From NCBI RefSeq assembly GCF_002901445.1, contig NZ_PPPD01000001.1:2796501-2860500 (forward strand): a DNA stretch of 64,000 bases, in the 5' to 3' direction. Of this stretch, positions 24,866 to 38,945 are shown piece by piece. How positions within the stretch are numbered: position 1 is the stretch's first letter; each line of letters begins with the position of its first letter. A program made the position numbers and the translations under genes. The notes beneath the pieces were generated by a model. The model was not told where the DNA came from, did no database searches, and saw only the letters and a program-made list of their open reading frames with translations. The DNA is from Deinococcus koreensis. GTDB lineage: Bacteria; Deinococcota; Deinococci; Deinococcales; Deinococcaceae.

Positions 24866-25795
24866 TCACATCGCCGGATCCAATTTTCCCTTGAGCATCA
24901 GCTGTACCCGCTGCCCGATGCGTTTGTAGAGCGGTGGGGCGTAGTGGGCCCGGAAGTCCTTGGTGGCCTCCTCGCTGCCCACGTCGTGGCCGTACTTCTG
25001 GGTCAGGAAGTAGCGGTGATCCATGATCCACAGGTACAGGTCGGCCTCGGTGCGCCCCGGGAAGCGGAACATGACGTTGTGCAGTTCCAGGTTCTCCACG
25101 ATCCGCAGGTACAGGCGGCAGTACCAGCTCTCGACCGCCTCCTCCCAGGTCACGGGCTCCCTGCCCTCCTGGAAGCGCTTCTGATCCAGAAAATACTGCC
25201 GGGTGCGGATGTGCTCCAGCAGCTTCTCGTAGCGGCCGGGCGTGGTGAAGAGGATCTGGCGGTGGTGCGGCAGGATGCGGTCGAGGTTGGTGGCCTTCAG
25301 GAACTGCGCGTACTCGCCCTTGATGATCAGATCCTTGAGGGTGTCGTTCTCGTCCGGAGGCACCACGACGTTCAGTTCGATCACGTGGGCGTCGATGTAC
25401 ATCTGGCCCTGCCGGCGCGCCACCGAGACGCGGTGGTTGCCGTCCTTGACGAAGTAGAGGTCGCCCACCTTGTAGACCTGAATGGGCGGCAGTTCCTTGC
25501 CCTGGAGCTGCGCACTGCGCACGCCGATCCAGCGCTCGTCGAGGTGCGACTCCTTGGGCAGGTAGTGACGGTCGAACTCACGGTAGCGGTCGACGGAACC
25601 GATGATGTGGTCGACGGGAATGGTCTGGATGCCCAACTGGTGCTCGCCGTCGGGGGCGAGGTGCTTGACCCAGTCGAAGGGCAGGAGTTCATTGGGTTGA
25701 CGGCGCAGGATGGCGACCATATCGCGGATATCGCTCATGAAGCGGGCGCGCTCGACTTCTCCACGTGCCGTGTTGCGGTGTTGATTCGCGGACAT
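24866..25795 (-). CDS. ParB-fold (ParB/Srx-like) domain protein
   Basis: 309 aa from the ATG at 25795 with AAGGAG 8 nt upstream. The region about residues 50-135 has the ParB/sulfiredoxin-like pattern: IPVDHIIGSVDRY, LPPIQVYKVGDLYFVKDGNHRVSVARR, where the GNHR motif is the nucleotide-binding signature of the fold. The C-terminal half (EKLLEHIRTRQYFLDQKR, EADLYLWIMDHRYFLTQKYG) is helical and not a typical HTH. It could be a nucleotide-dependent regulator; no parA is nearby, so chromosome partitioning is unlikely. Confidence 0.75.
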   Translation of the reverse strand: MSANQHRNTARGEVERARFMSDIRDMVAILRRQPNELLPFDWVKHLAPDGEHQLGIQTIPVDHIIGSVDRYREFDRHYLPKESHLDERWIGVRSAQLQGKELPPIQVYKVGDLYFVKDGNHRVSVARRQGQMYIDAHVIELNVVVPPDENDTLKDLIIKGEYAQFLKATNLDRILPHHRQILFTTPGRYEKLLEHIRTRQYFLDQKRFQEGREPVTWEEAVESWYCRLYLRIVENLELHNVMFRFPGRTEADLYLWIMDHRYFLTQKYGHDVGSEEATKDFRAHYAPPLYKRIGQRVQLMLKGKLDPAM

Positions 25796-26094
25796 GCGGC
25801 GTACTCCTTGCGCGGAACCTGACTCTCCAGGGGCGCGGATGGGGCCGGGGCATGGTGCGGACAGGGGAAAAGGTGAACGCCCCGGTCTTGCCCTGCACAT
25901 TACACCAGCCGACTGTCAGGATTCTGACTTCTCTTACGGCGTCTCCACGCTTCCTTAAGGCCGCTGGCCGCTGCTGGGCGAAGCCCGATCGACCACCCTC
26001 GCCCGGGGCACGGCGGCCAGTCGGAAAGGTGCCCTGCGCGGATTCGCTCTCGCCCCGGCCATCCCAACAGGCCCCCCACGCTGGCGTAGGCCGC

Positions 26095-26100
26095 TATGCT
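26095..26100 (+). promoter_or_regulatory. Leaderless-type -10 box TATGCT
   Basis: TATGCT ends 9 nt before the ATG of the EamA transporter; no Shine-Dalgarno. Confidence 0.5.
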
Positions 26101-26109
26101 GGCGCCCGC

Positions 26110-27015
<906 letters not shown>

Positions 27016-27088
27016 GCAAACCTTAATGCAGGGGTTAATGGTAGCCCGCTCCGTGGCCAGGGTGGGGGTCAGCGTGTCCAATACCCTC

Positions 27089-27688
<600 letters not shown>

Positions 27689-27693
27689 GGCAG

Positions 27694-28278
27694 GTGGCTG
27701 AGGGCAGCACTGAAGCGCAGGCCGACCTCACGGGCGGCGGCGAGTACCTCGTGCCGGACGTCCTGCAGCCCGGGCTGACCCTGCTGCTGGTGGGCACCGC
27801 GCCCAGCCGGATCAGCGCCGCCCAGCGGGCGTACTACGCCAACCCGACCAACAAGTTCTGGCGGGTGCTGCACGAGGTCGGCCTGACCCCCCGGCGCCTG
27901 TCGCCCCACGAGTATCCGGCGCTGCCCGGCTACGGCATCGGCCTGACCGACGTGGCCAAACGCCACAGCGGCGTGGACTCGGCTCTGCCCACAGCGGCGT
28001 GGCGACCGGCGGAGCTGCTGGACAAGGTCGGGCGCTACCGGCCGCGCCTGGTGGCCTTCACCTCCAAGCGCGGGGCGTCCGAGACGCTGGGGGTGCCGAC
28101 CGGCCGGCTGCCGTACGGCCCGCAGCCCCATTCCCTGCAGGGCGCGGAGGTCTGGGTGCTGCCCAGCACCAGCCCGCTGGGCCACACCCATTTCACGCTG
28201 GAGCCCTGGAGGGCCCTGGCCCGGCGGGTCGCGGAACTGCAGGCCCTGGAGGGAGCCTCCCCAGCCGCACTGCCGTAG
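27694..28278 (+). CDS. mug: Mismatch-specific uracil-DNA glycosylase (Mug/TDG family)
   Basis: 194 aa from the GTG at 27694, 5 nt after the previous stop; a TTG at 27685 is possible. It removes uracil or thymine from G:U/G:T mispairs in base-excision repair. Motif 1 VGTAPSRIS corresponds to the GINPG/GTAPS loop, followed by YYANPTNKFWRVLHE; motif 2 is PSTSPLGHTH. It probably shares a transcript with the molybdoenzyme gene. Confidence 0.88.
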   Translation: MAEGSTEAQADLTGGGEYLVPDVLQPGLTLLLVGTAPSRISAAQRAYYANPTNKFWRVLHEVGLTPRRLSPHEYPALPGYGIGLTDVAKRHSGVDSALPTAAWRPAELLDKVGRYRPRLVAFTSKRGASETLGVPTGRLPYGPQPHSLQGAEVWVLPSTSPLGHTHFTLEPWRALARRVAELQALEGASPAALP

Positions 28279-28389
28279 GTTCAGCCTTCTGAGTCTCCTT
28301 GCATCGACAGAGAGGTCGGGTCGGCAGTGGAGGGCGACCAGGGTGGCCCGCTGGAACGATTCTCAGCCTGGGCGCGTACCCTGGGGTGT

Positions 28390-29196
28390 ATGGCTCCTCC
28401 CGTCACCACTGTCCTGACTGTGGCGCGCACCGGCTCGAAGGTGGTGCGGTATCTCATCCGGCCCGCCGTGAAGCGGGTCTCATTGAGCCGGGAGGTTCGC
28501 GGCGCCGGGGGGACGCTCGCGGACTGGGCCGCCGACCCCTGGAGCCCGGCGGCCCGGCTGCAGCGGGGCGCCAGCCTGACCCGCCGCGCCCTGGGGCTGG
28601 GGGTGCTGGCCCTGCTGAGCGTGCTGGGGGCGGCGCTGCTGACCCTGTGCGTGGTGCTGCTGGGCCTGGGCGTGGCCTCGGGCAGCGACGTGGCCGGCTG
28701 GGTGCTGGGCTTCACGCTGCTGCTGGGGGTGGTGGGGGCCGTCTGGGTCGCCCGGCGGGCGGGGACGCTGCTGCGCGCCGAAGCCCAGGACGCGGGCACC
28801 CTGCCCCCACACGCCGACGACGAGACGCAGCTCCGCCAGACCCTGCGGGCGGGCGTGCGGGCGCTGCCGGCCCCGGCGCGGGCGGCCCTGCAGCGCACCG
28901 TGCTCGCCACCCGTGACGCCCTGTGGGCCTCGTCCGGCGATTCCACGCTGGAACGCGACACCTACGATGTGCGCCAGACGGTGCGCGAAGACCTGCCGGC
29001 CCTGCTGGACGCCTACCGGGCCGTGCCGCGCACCCGGCAGAGCGACGCCGAACTGACCCGGCAGCTGGCCCTGATCGAGACCCGCATGCAGCGCGTGACC
29101 CTGGCCCGCGCCGCGCAGCACGAGCGGCAGCTGCAGGCCCACGGCCGGTATCTGGACGACAAGCACAGCCCGGACAGAGACAACCCAGAGCCCTGA
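28390..29196 (+). CDS. Membrane protein of unknown function
   Basis: 268 aa from the ATG at 28390, with TACCCT 7 nt upstream (leaderless type). A basic N-terminal region, then two transmembrane helices (about 75-105 and 110-135: LALLSVLGAALLTLCVVLLGLG, GWVLGFTLLLGVVGAV), then a soluble helical C-terminal domain rich in Arg, Gln and Ala with coiled-coil propensity. No family recognised. Confidence 0.7.
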   Translation: MAPPVTTVLTVARTGSKVVRYLIRPAVKRVSLSREVRGAGGTLADWAADPWSPAARLQRGASLTRRALGLGVLALLSVLGAALLTLCVVLLGLGVASGSDVAGWVLGFTLLLGVVGAVWVARRAGTLLRAEAQDAGTLPPHADDETQLRQTLRAGVRALPAPARAALQRTVLATRDALWASSGDSTLERDTYDVRQTVREDLPALLDAYRAVPRTRQSDAELTRQLALIETRMQRVTLARAAQHERQLQAHGRYLDDKHSPDRDNPEP

Positions 29197-29434
29197 TCCC
29201 GCACGGGACTCCTCCACACCGCTGATTCCGGCTCCCCTGGACGGCTCCCGATCCCAGTCCAGCGTGCGGACACTGAAGCGTCTCCCGCCGGTCGGGCCGC
29301 GTCCTGGCCCGCCGGCACCGGGGGCCGGAGCCTCCCTGCACCCTCCGGCAGATGAAGCGGGCTTTCAGGTTGCCGCAAGGCGCGCTGTCTGCGCGCGCAC
29401 CATCGTCCTGGCGGGGGCCGCGCAGCATGGGGTC

Positions 29435-30859
29435 ATGCCCATACCCCGGCGAGCCGCCGCCTGTGCCCTGCTGACCCTGACGCTGGCGGGGGCCCAGGGC
29501 ACGCCGGCCGCCCGCCCGGCCGCGACTCCAGTCCCCGAGGCGGCCCTGAACCGGGTCGGCGCCGTGCGGGTCGTCCGGCCGGGGCTGACCGTTCCCGGCA
29601 CTCCGCGTGAACTGAACGCCAGCATCACCATCCGCTACGGCCCGGCCCGGCCCCGCGCGGTGCTGCTGCTGATGCCCGGTTACCTGGGCGGTGCGGGCAG
29701 TTTCGACCGGCTGGCGCGGCAGATCGTGGCCCTCGATGGGGCGGTGGCGGTGTGGGCGGTGGATCGCCGCAGCAACCTGCTGGAGCCCCAGGCCGAACTG
29801 GCGAGGGCCACCCCGGCCGACCTGAGCCGCATCGTGCAGCGCGGGCTGCCGGCCCGTCCCCCCGGCAGCGTGGCCTTCATGCAGGACTGGGGGCTGGACG
29901 TGGCCCTGCGCGACTGGCGGGTGGCGGTGCAGGAGGCGCGGACGCTGACCCCCAACGTGTTCCTGGGCGGCCACTCGATGGGCGGAAGCCTGAGCGGCCT
30001 GTACGCGGCCTACGACTTCGCCGGCCAGCCGGGCGCCGCCGATGTGCGCGGCCTGGTCATGCTCGACGGGGTGCCGGGCCTGCTGGCCGACCGCCCCCTG
30101 ACGCCCCAGCAGTACCAGCAGGGCGGCCTGAACGTGCTGGGGCCGCTGGCCGGACTGAACCGGCTCGCGGGGCGGCCCTATGTGGACTCGCTGGTCTTCG
30201 GCCCCTCGCTGGCGAGCCGCGCCGCCGCGCAGGCCCGGCTGGCGGCCCTGGCCCCGGACGCGCTGGCCCCGGCGGGCGGCCTCACCCCCTTCCCGGCGAC
30301 CAATCTGGCGGCCGGACTGCTGCAGCTGGAGCGCCGCTACGCCCTGCTCCCGTTCCTGACCCTGCAGACCGGGCGCCCGACCAACGCCATCGAGGCCCCC
30401 AGCTTCACCGCGCTGGCCCTGGGCGGCCAGGACAGCCACTGGCTGATCGGGCCGCAGGATCGCAGCCGGCCGGTGGGCTGGCAGGCCGATCCCGCCGCCC
30501 CGACCGACGCGCTGGACTTCGTGCGCCGCTTCTGGACGCCGCTGAGCGACTACAGCGAGTGGTACTTTCCCAACCGCCTGCCGCTCGACCTGGCGGCCGC
30601 CCGCCTGAACACCCGGGGCACGCCCTTCGAGCAGCGTCTGCGGGTCTGGCATACCGCCGAGGTGACCACGCCCATCCTGGGCATCGCCGCGCAGCACGGC
30701 GTGGTCACGGAGGACGGCTTCCGCGCCTACGCCGCCGGCACCCGCGCGCGCCTGACCACCCACACGCTGGCGGGCGCCTCGCACCTGGACATCGTGGCCG
30801 CCCGGGGCGATCAGGTGGTGCGCTGGATCCTGGCCTGGATGGCGCCGCTGCGCCGCTAG
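29435..30859 (+). CDS. Secreted alpha/beta hydrolase
   Basis: 474 aa from the ATG at 29435. Signal peptide (about residues 1-20, CALLTLTLAGAQG). Oxyanion region LLLMPGYLGGAGSF, nucleophile elbow GGHSMGGSLSGLY and a late His in GASHLDIVAARGD. The large insertion between core strands is typical of lipases/esterases with a cap. The substrate is unknown. It faces nanE convergently with a 13-nt gap. Confidence 0.82.
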   Translation: MPIPRRAAACALLTLTLAGAQGTPAARPAATPVPEAALNRVGAVRVVRPGLTVPGTPRELNASITIRYGPARPRAVLLLMPGYLGGAGSFDRLARQIVALDGAVAVWAVDRRSNLLEPQAELARATPADLSRIVQRGLPARPPGSVAFMQDWGLDVALRDWRVAVQEARTLTPNVFLGGHSMGGSLSGLYAAYDFAGQPGAADVRGLVMLDGVPGLLADRPLTPQQYQQGGLNVLGPLAGLNRLAGRPYVDSLVFGPSLASRAAAQARLAALAPDALAPAGGLTPFPATNLAAGLLQLERRYALLPFLTLQTGRPTNAIEAPSFTALALGGQDSHWLIGPQDRSRPVGWQADPAAPTDALDFVRRFWTPLSDYSEWYFPNRLPLDLAAARLNTRGTPFEQRLRVWHTAEVTTPILGIAAQHGVVTEDGFRAYAAGTRARLTTHTLAGASHLDIVAARGDQVVRWILAWMAPLRR

Positions 30860-30872
30860 GCCGGCAGGTCGC

Positions 30873-31577
30873 TCAGGCCGGGTCTGCGGCTCCCCGTAGC
30901 GCCTGGGCGAACCAGCCGGTGACCACGTCCGGGCGGGTGATCGCGCTGCCCACCACCACGAAGTGGGCGCCCAGCCCCAGCGCCTGGGCGGCCTCGGCCG
31001 GCGAGTTGATCCGCCCCTCGGCCACGAAGGGCAGGCCCGCCGCCCGCAGCTCGGCCAGCAGCGCCCAGTCGGGGCCTGTGAGCTGCCGGCTGTAGGGCGT
31101 GTAGCCGCTCAGGGTGGTGCCGACGATGTCCGCCCCGGCCTCCATCGCCGTCAGCGCCTCGTCCAGCGTGCTGATATCCGCCATGACCTGTGCGCCGGCC
31201 CGGTGAACCGCCGCGATCATGTCGGGCAGGGGCTCGGGCCGGGGCCGCCGGGTCGCGTCCAGCGCCACGATTCCGGCGCCCAGTTCGGCCAGGTTCACCG
31301 CTTCCGCGCTGGTCGGCGTGATGTACACGTCGGTGTCGTCGCGGTCGGTCTTGGTGAGCCCGATGATCGGCAGGGCCGTGACCGCGCGCACCGCCTGCAC
31401 GTCCCCGAAGCCCTGAATCCGCAGGCCCCGCGCTCCGCCGGCCTCGGCCGCCAGCGCCAGCCGGCTGATGATGTACGGGTCGCGCAGAGGGCTGCCGGGA
31501 TTGGCCTGACACGACACGACCAGGCCGCCGCGCAGCCGCTCCAGCGTGGAGGAGGGGGAGGTGTCGGACGGGGGCAT
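30873..31577 (-). CDS. nanE: N-acetylmannosamine-6-phosphate 2-epimerase
   Basis: 234 aa TIM-barrel enzyme converting ManNAc-6-P to GlcNAc-6-P. Family blocks LRGGLVVSCQANPGSPL, ARGLRIQGF, IIGLTKTDRDDTDVYITPT, ADISTLDEALTAMEAGAD, TTLSGYTPYS and VAEGRINSPAEA are all present. No other sialic acid genes are in the window, so it may serve amino-sugar recycling. Confidence 0.93.
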   Translation of the reverse strand: MPPSDTSPSSTLERLRGGLVVSCQANPGSPLRDPYIISRLALAAEAGGARGLRIQGFGDVQAVRAVTALPIIGLTKTDRDDTDVYITPTSAEAVNLAELGAGIVALDATRRPRPEPLPDMIAAVHRAGAQVMADISTLDEALTAMEAGADIVGTTLSGYTPYSRQLTGPDWALLAELRAAGLPFVAEGRINSPAEAAQALGLGAHFVVVGSAITRPDVVTGWFAQALRGAADPA

Positions 31578-31726
31578 GGGGCAGAGGATACCGCGCTGGG
31601 CGCGAGTTCCATGGCCTGGAAATCAGGGGGTCTGGAGAACCTCCCCAGGACGCAGATCCTTCACGCCGGTCGGGAGGACAGGGGAGCAGGGCCGACGCAG
31701 ACCCCACCCCCCACGTCGTCCAGACA

Positions 31727-31761
31727 GAGACGGCGCCGGAACCGGGGCCCGACGCCGTCTC
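31727..31761 (-). terminator. Hairpin after ychF
   Basis: Minus strand GAGACGGCG/CGCCGTCTC (9 bp, perfect) with a 17-nt GC-rich loop, then TGTCTGG; 17 nt after the ychF stop. Confidence 0.5.
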
Positions 31762-31777
31762 CAGTGCACACCGTTCT

Positions 31778-32875
<1,098 letters not shown>

Positions 32876-33038
32876 GATCCTTGGCTCCTCTACCCGCTCG
32901 CCGCCGGAGTGCTCGTTCGCAGCTCTGGCCCCCGGCGGGGCAACCCTGACAGTGTACGGGATGGGCGGGGAGGAGATGCCCTGCTGGCTGTGGGCAAGGA
33001 GGCGGGGGGCGGTGAGGTGAGGAACCGGGCGCCCGGCG

Positions 33039-34718
33039 CTACGGCCTCAGGCCCTGGCGGGGCCGCGACGGGGCCACCTGCACGGCGTTGCGGCCGGCGG
33101 CCTTGGCGGCGTACAAGGCGTTGTCTGCGGCCTGCAAGACCGCGACGGTGTCCAGGCGCCCGTCGAGCAGCGCCACCCCGAAACTACCGGAGGTTCGCAG
33201 GCCCGGGGCGATGGAGTCCCAGTTGGCGCCCTGCAGGGCGGCGCGCAGCCGTTCGCACACGGTGGCCGCGACCTCCACCCCGACATCGGTCATGAGCACC
33301 AGGAATTCCTCGCCGCCCAGCCGGGCCAGCAGATCCTGGTCACGCAGCTCCCGGGTCAGCAGGCGGGTGGCCTGGATCAGCACGGCGTCGCCCACCAGAT
33401 GGCCGTAGGTGTCGTTCACATGCTTGAAATGGTCGAGATCCACCAGGGCGATGGCGCTGGGAAAGCCCTGCAGTGCGCGCCCGTGCAGGTCGTCGAGCAT
33501 CTGCATGGCGCGGGTGCGGTTCGGGCCGCCGGTCAGGGGATCGCGCAGGGCGGCCTCGGCCAGGGCCTGGGCGCGCACCTCGGCCTCGCGGGCCTGCTGC
33601 TCGATCTGGCCGACCAGGGCGCGCTGCTGGTGGTAGGCGCGGTACAGGCGTTCCTGGCTGCGGGTCACGTCCTGCTGGGTCTCGAAGGCTTCCCGGTACA
33701 GACCGGCGCTGGCGTAGGCCCCGGCCAGCGCTTCACGGGCGCGGCCTTCCCAGAGGTCGTCCCCCGCTCCGCCGAAGTGCTCCACCGCCCGCAGCGCGTC
33801 GCCGATGGCGGCCGGCCAGTCGCCCGTGGAGGCCCAGACCCGGCTGCGATCCAGCAGCGCCCGGCCGTACAGCAGCGGGCTCTCGGCCTGCTCCGCGAGC
33901 CGGACGTGTTCGTCGGCCAGGTGCCGCGCCTCGTCGCGGTCGCCGCGCCACAGGGCGTGGCGGGTGAGCGCGTCCAGCACCAGCGACGCCTCCAGCGGCC
34001 CTTCCTCCCGGTCGGCGTCCAGCTGGCGCAGGAGGGCCACGGACGTCTCCAGCTGGCCCGTCACCGCCTCCCGCCGCGAGCCGCGCAGCCGGTCGGCCAG
34101 CAGCGCCTCGGAGGCCCCCACCACGAAGTTGATGTGAAAGCTCTCCAGCAACTGGCGAGACTGGGGCAGCTCCAGCCCCCGGGCGTGCCGGGAGGCCAGC
34201 AGCCGGGTCAGCAGGGAGATGGCCGCGCTGTGCTGCCCGCGTTCGAGGTGGTAGTGAGAGGCGTTCACCGCGACCAGCGCCACCCCCCGGTCGTCGCCGT
34301 GCTCACGCGCCAGGCGGTCGGCGATGCGGAACTGCCTGTCGGCGCCCAGATCGTCGTAGGTCTCGGCCTGCACCAGCGCCAGGGCCACGCGCGCCTTGAC
34401 CTCCAGCGGCCCGTCGGCGCAGGCGCGGGCGAGTTCCAGACAGCGCAGGGCGTGGGTCATGGCGGCGGCAAGGTCGCCCAGATCGAGCGCGGTGTAGACC
34501 GCGTCGCGGTGCAGCAGGGCCAGTTCAGCGGCCGGTGCATCCTGCCGCTGGGCCAGCGTGTCCTCGATGGCCCGCAGTTCGGAGAGCCGCGAGGCCGGGC
34601 GCAGGGAGATCGGAGGCTCGCCGCTCATCGCCGCGCCGCCGCGTGCGTCCGGGCAGGGGCGCGCTGGAAAAGCGGCCCGCTCTCCGGCCGCTGAAGCTGG
34701 TGATCCTGTCCGGGCCAC
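33039..34718 (-). CDS. TPR-repeat diguanylate cyclase (GGDEF)
   Basis: 559 aa from the GTG at 34718, which has GGAGG 7 nt upstream; an in-frame ATG at 34628 gives a 529-aa form. Residues about 40-360 are helical TPR-like repeats (QRQDAPAAELALLHRDA onward), then a coiled coil and a C-terminal GGDEF domain with GGEEF active site and an RDQD I-site exactly 5 residues before it. It should make cyclic di-GMP with product inhibition, controlled by the TPR part. Cytosolic; no transmembrane segments. Confidence 0.88.
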   Translation of the reverse strand: MARTGSPASAAGERAAFPARPCPDARGGAAMSGEPPISLRPASRLSELRAIEDTLAQRQDAPAAELALLHRDAVYTALDLGDLAAAMTHALRCLELARACADGPLEVKARVALALVQAETYDDLGADRQFRIADRLAREHGDDRGVALVAVNASHYHLERGQHSAAISLLTRLLASRHARGLELPQSRQLLESFHINFVVGASEALLADRLRGSRREAVTGQLETSVALLRQLDADREEGPLEASLVLDALTRHALWRGDRDEARHLADEHVRLAEQAESPLLYGRALLDRSRVWASTGDWPAAIGDALRAVEHFGGAGDDLWEGRAREALAGAYASAGLYREAFETQQDVTRSQERLYRAYHQQRALVGQIEQQAREAEVRAQALAEAALRDPLTGGPNRTRAMQMLDDLHGRALQGFPSAIALVDLDHFKHVNDTYGHLVGDAVLIQATRLLTRELRDQDLLARLGGEEFLVLMTDVGVEVAATVCERLRAALQGANWDSIAPGLRTSGSFGVALLDGRLDTVAVLQAADNALYAAKAAGRNAVQVAPSRPRQGLRP

Positions 34719-34912
34719 TCCATTGCCTCCACTCTAGAGGCCCGGGCCTTGCAGCGCTCTGACTCCCCCGCCGCGGCCAGCCTGCGGGGGGGTGCCCCCG
34801 CCCGCCCGACTGACGCTGACCCCCGAACAGCCGGGGAGTCCAAATGTCGCTTCTGCCACAGATCGTGCGCCATCGGACAGACGCCGGCCGGAGGGCAGGT
34901 CAAGGTCAGGGC

Positions 34913-35878
34913 ATGTTGCCCCGACACAGAGCCGTGATCCTCCTCAGCCTGCTGACCCTGACCCTGGCGGCCTGTGGCCCGGCCCTGACCGGCCCCGGCG
35001 CCAACCTGAGCGCCAGCCTGCGTCCCGCGCTGACCGGCGAGCGCCGCGCCCTGCCCCTGAGCGGCTTCGGCACCGTGGGTGTGTACGCCGACCCGCGTGG
35101 CGCCGGGCGGCCCCTGATCCTGACCTCCTCGGTGAACGCCGCCGCCAGCGCCTACGAGATGAAGCCGCTGTGGGACGCCTACGCCGGCACCCGGCCGGTC
35201 TACGCCCTGGAATGGCCGGGCTTCGGCAGCAGTGATCGCCCCGACATCCGTTACACCCCCGAGTTGATGACCACGGCGCTCACGGCCCTGGTCGCCCAGA
35301 TCGGTACCGATGTGGACGTGGTCTCGCTCAGCCTGGGCAGTGAGTTCGCCGCCCGCGCCGCGCTCGCTGAGCCCCGTATCCGCTCCCTGGCGCTGATCAG
35401 CCCCAGCGGCCTGGGGGCGCCGCGCGCCGGTACCCAGACGGCCAGCGCCCAGGACGGCGGCACCCGCCTGTACCGCACCCTGAGCGCCGTGGGCTCGCCG
35501 CTGTACGCTACCCTGCGGCTGCGCCCGGTCATCGAGTCCTTCCTCGACCGCTCCTTCCGGGGGCCGGTCGATCAGGGGCTGGTGGACTACGGTTACGACA
35601 CGGCGCGCCAGCCGGGGGCCAAATACGCGCCGCTGTACTTCATCGGTGGCGGCCTGTTCACGCCCGACGCCTACGGCGAGCTGTATTCCAAACTCAAGGT
35701 GCCTACCCTGGTGCTGTACGACAAAGACGCCTTCGTGGGCTTCGACCGTCTGAACCTCTTCACGGCCCAGCCCGGCGTCCAGGCCGTGCGGATCGCCGAG
35801 ACCGACGGCCTGCCCCACTTCGAGAAGCCGGCCGAGGTGAAAGCGGCGCTGGACGCCTTCTGGGGCGCGCAGCGCTGA
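34913..35878 (+). CDS. Alpha/beta hydrolase lipoprotein
   Basis: 321 aa from the ATG at 34913. Signal peptide II with lipobox LAAC, Cys at residue 21. Hydrolase fold: [28 protein letters not shown] (oxyanion/turn region), nucleophile elbow [11 protein letters not shown], acid region [11 protein letters not shown] and late His in [10 protein letters not shown]. It is surface-anchored; substrate unknown. The elbow has Ser in place of the first Gly (S-L-S-L-G). Confidence 0.82.
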   Translation: MLPRHRAVILLSLLTLTLAACGPALTGPGANLSASLRPALTGERRALPLSGFGTVGVYADPRGAGRPLILTSSVNAAASAYEMKPLWDAYAGTRPVYALEWPGFGSSDRPDIRYTPELMTTALTALVAQIGTDVDVVSLSLGSEFAARAALAEPRIRSLALISPSGLGAPRAGTQTASAQDGGTRLYRTLSAVGSPLYATLRLRPVIESFLDRSFRGPVDQGLVDYGYDTARQPGAKYAPLYFIGGGLFTPDAYGELYSKLKVPTLVLYDKDAFVGFDRLNLFTAQPGVQAVRIAETDGLPHFEKPAEVKAALDAFWGAQR

Positions 35879-36000
35879 GGTCTGGCCGGCCTGTGGGGGC
35901 GTCCATGCCCCCGAAAGCTGTGGTTCCGCTCAATCTCCGCTCCAGGGCGCATAAACCCCGGATCATCCCCCGATCATGGCCCCCCTGGCACACTGCGGGC

Positions 36001-36108
36001 ATGGAACTCCTCCTCGCCCTGGCCGCCATCGCCCTGCCGCTCGTGCTGCTGCCCATGCTGTATGGAACGGGTGGGGGGGAGGACGCCGGCCTGGGCGCCG
36101 AGTCCTGA
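36001..36108 (+). CDS. Small single-pass membrane protein
   Basis: 35 aa: MELLLALAAIALPLVLLPML is one hydrophobic helix, followed by an acidic Gly-rich tail (GTGGGEDAGLGAES). Too short for most gene finders. A CACACT box 6 nt upstream could serve as leaderless -10, and a very strong terminator follows 16 nt after its stop, which supports a real transcription unit. Confidence 0.5.
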   Translation: MELLLALAAIALPLVLLPMLYGTGGGEDAGLGAES

Positions 36109-36124
36109 ATCGACAGCTATTAGG

Positions 36125-36158
36125 GACGCGCCCGAGTCACTTTCGACTCGGGCGCGTC
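36125..36158. terminator. Strong bidirectional terminator between the small ORF and leuS
   Basis: GACGCGCCCGAGTC / GACTCGGGCGCGTC, 14-bp perfect stem, loop ACTTTC, followed on the plus strand by TCTGTG and on the minus strand by CCCTAATAG. Confidence 0.75.
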
Positions 36159-36171
36159 TCTGTGACCTGGC

Positions 36172-38652
<2,481 letters not shown>

Positions 38653-38669
38653 GGAAAGCTCCTTGGGAG

Positions 38670-38745
38670 GATGGTGGATGGTCGATAGATGATGGAGACA
38701 GATGCTTTTGCCCATGCTGGAGCTGGTCGATCACCCATCGTCCAT
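38670..38745 (-). repeat. Heptad-repeat stem-loop in the leuS 5' UTR
   Basis: Plus-strand arm 1 (38670-38697) reads GATGGTG GATGGTC GATAGAT GATGGAG; arm 2 (38725-38745) is the complement of GATGGNN heptads. The arms can pair imperfectly and end 5 nt from the leuS Shine-Dalgarno. Confidence 0.6.
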
Positions 38746-38750
38746 CAACG

Positions 38751-38775
38751 AAAAAGCCCCGGCACACAGCCGGGG
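38751..38775 (-). terminator. Intrinsic terminator in the leuS leader (attenuator)
   Basis: Minus strand CCCCGGC-TGTGT-GCCGGGG followed by CTTTTT, 99 nt before the leuS start. Best intrinsic terminator in the window. Confidence 0.8.
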
Positions 38776-38814
38776 ACGGTCGGACGGGCCCTGTGGGCTA
38801 GCCGGGTCGTCCCC
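38772..38814 (-). promoter_or_regulatory. Candidate antiterminator stem of leuS
   Basis: GGGGACG (38808-38814) pairs perfectly with CGTCCCC (38772-38778); the latter shares its CCCC with the 5' strand of the terminator, so the two stems exclude each other. Confidence 0.5.
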
Positions 38815-38839
38815 ATCCTGAAAGCGCAGAGCGGATCAT
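38798..38839 (-). CDS. Possible leuS leader peptide (13 aa)
   Basis: ATG at 38839 encodes MIRSALSGWGRPG and stops at TAG. TAAACT lies 6 nt upstream (leaderless type). A ribosome finishing this frame would cover GGGGACG and favour the terminator; one held earlier would free it. It has only one Leu codon (CTT). Inferred from layout, not from homology. Confidence 0.35.
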   Translation of the reverse strand: MIRSALSGWGRPG

Positions 38840-38845
38840 GGAGGC

Positions 38846-38851
38846 AGTTTA
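38846..38851 (-). promoter_or_regulatory. -10 box TAAACT for the leuS leader transcript
   Basis: TAAACT on the minus strand 6 nt before the leader ATG. The divergent nuclease gene has its own TAGACT box at 38932-38937. Confidence 0.45.
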
Positions 38852-38931
38852 GCGGATGAGGTGCGGAGGATGCATCCGCCACCTTGCCGGGGCTCCGCCT
38901 GGGGGCAGCACGGCCAGCGGCGCCCACCCTT

Positions 38932-38937
38932 TAGACT
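38932..38937 (+). promoter_or_regulatory. Leaderless-type -10 box TAGACT
   Basis: TAGACT ends 8 nt before the ATG at 38946; no Shine-Dalgarno. Confidence 0.5.
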
Positions 38938-38945
38938 GCCTTCAT

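Noticed and set aside
28712..30784. 690-aa minus-strand open frame
   Set aside because: Antisense to the membrane protein and hydrolase genes; no motifs.
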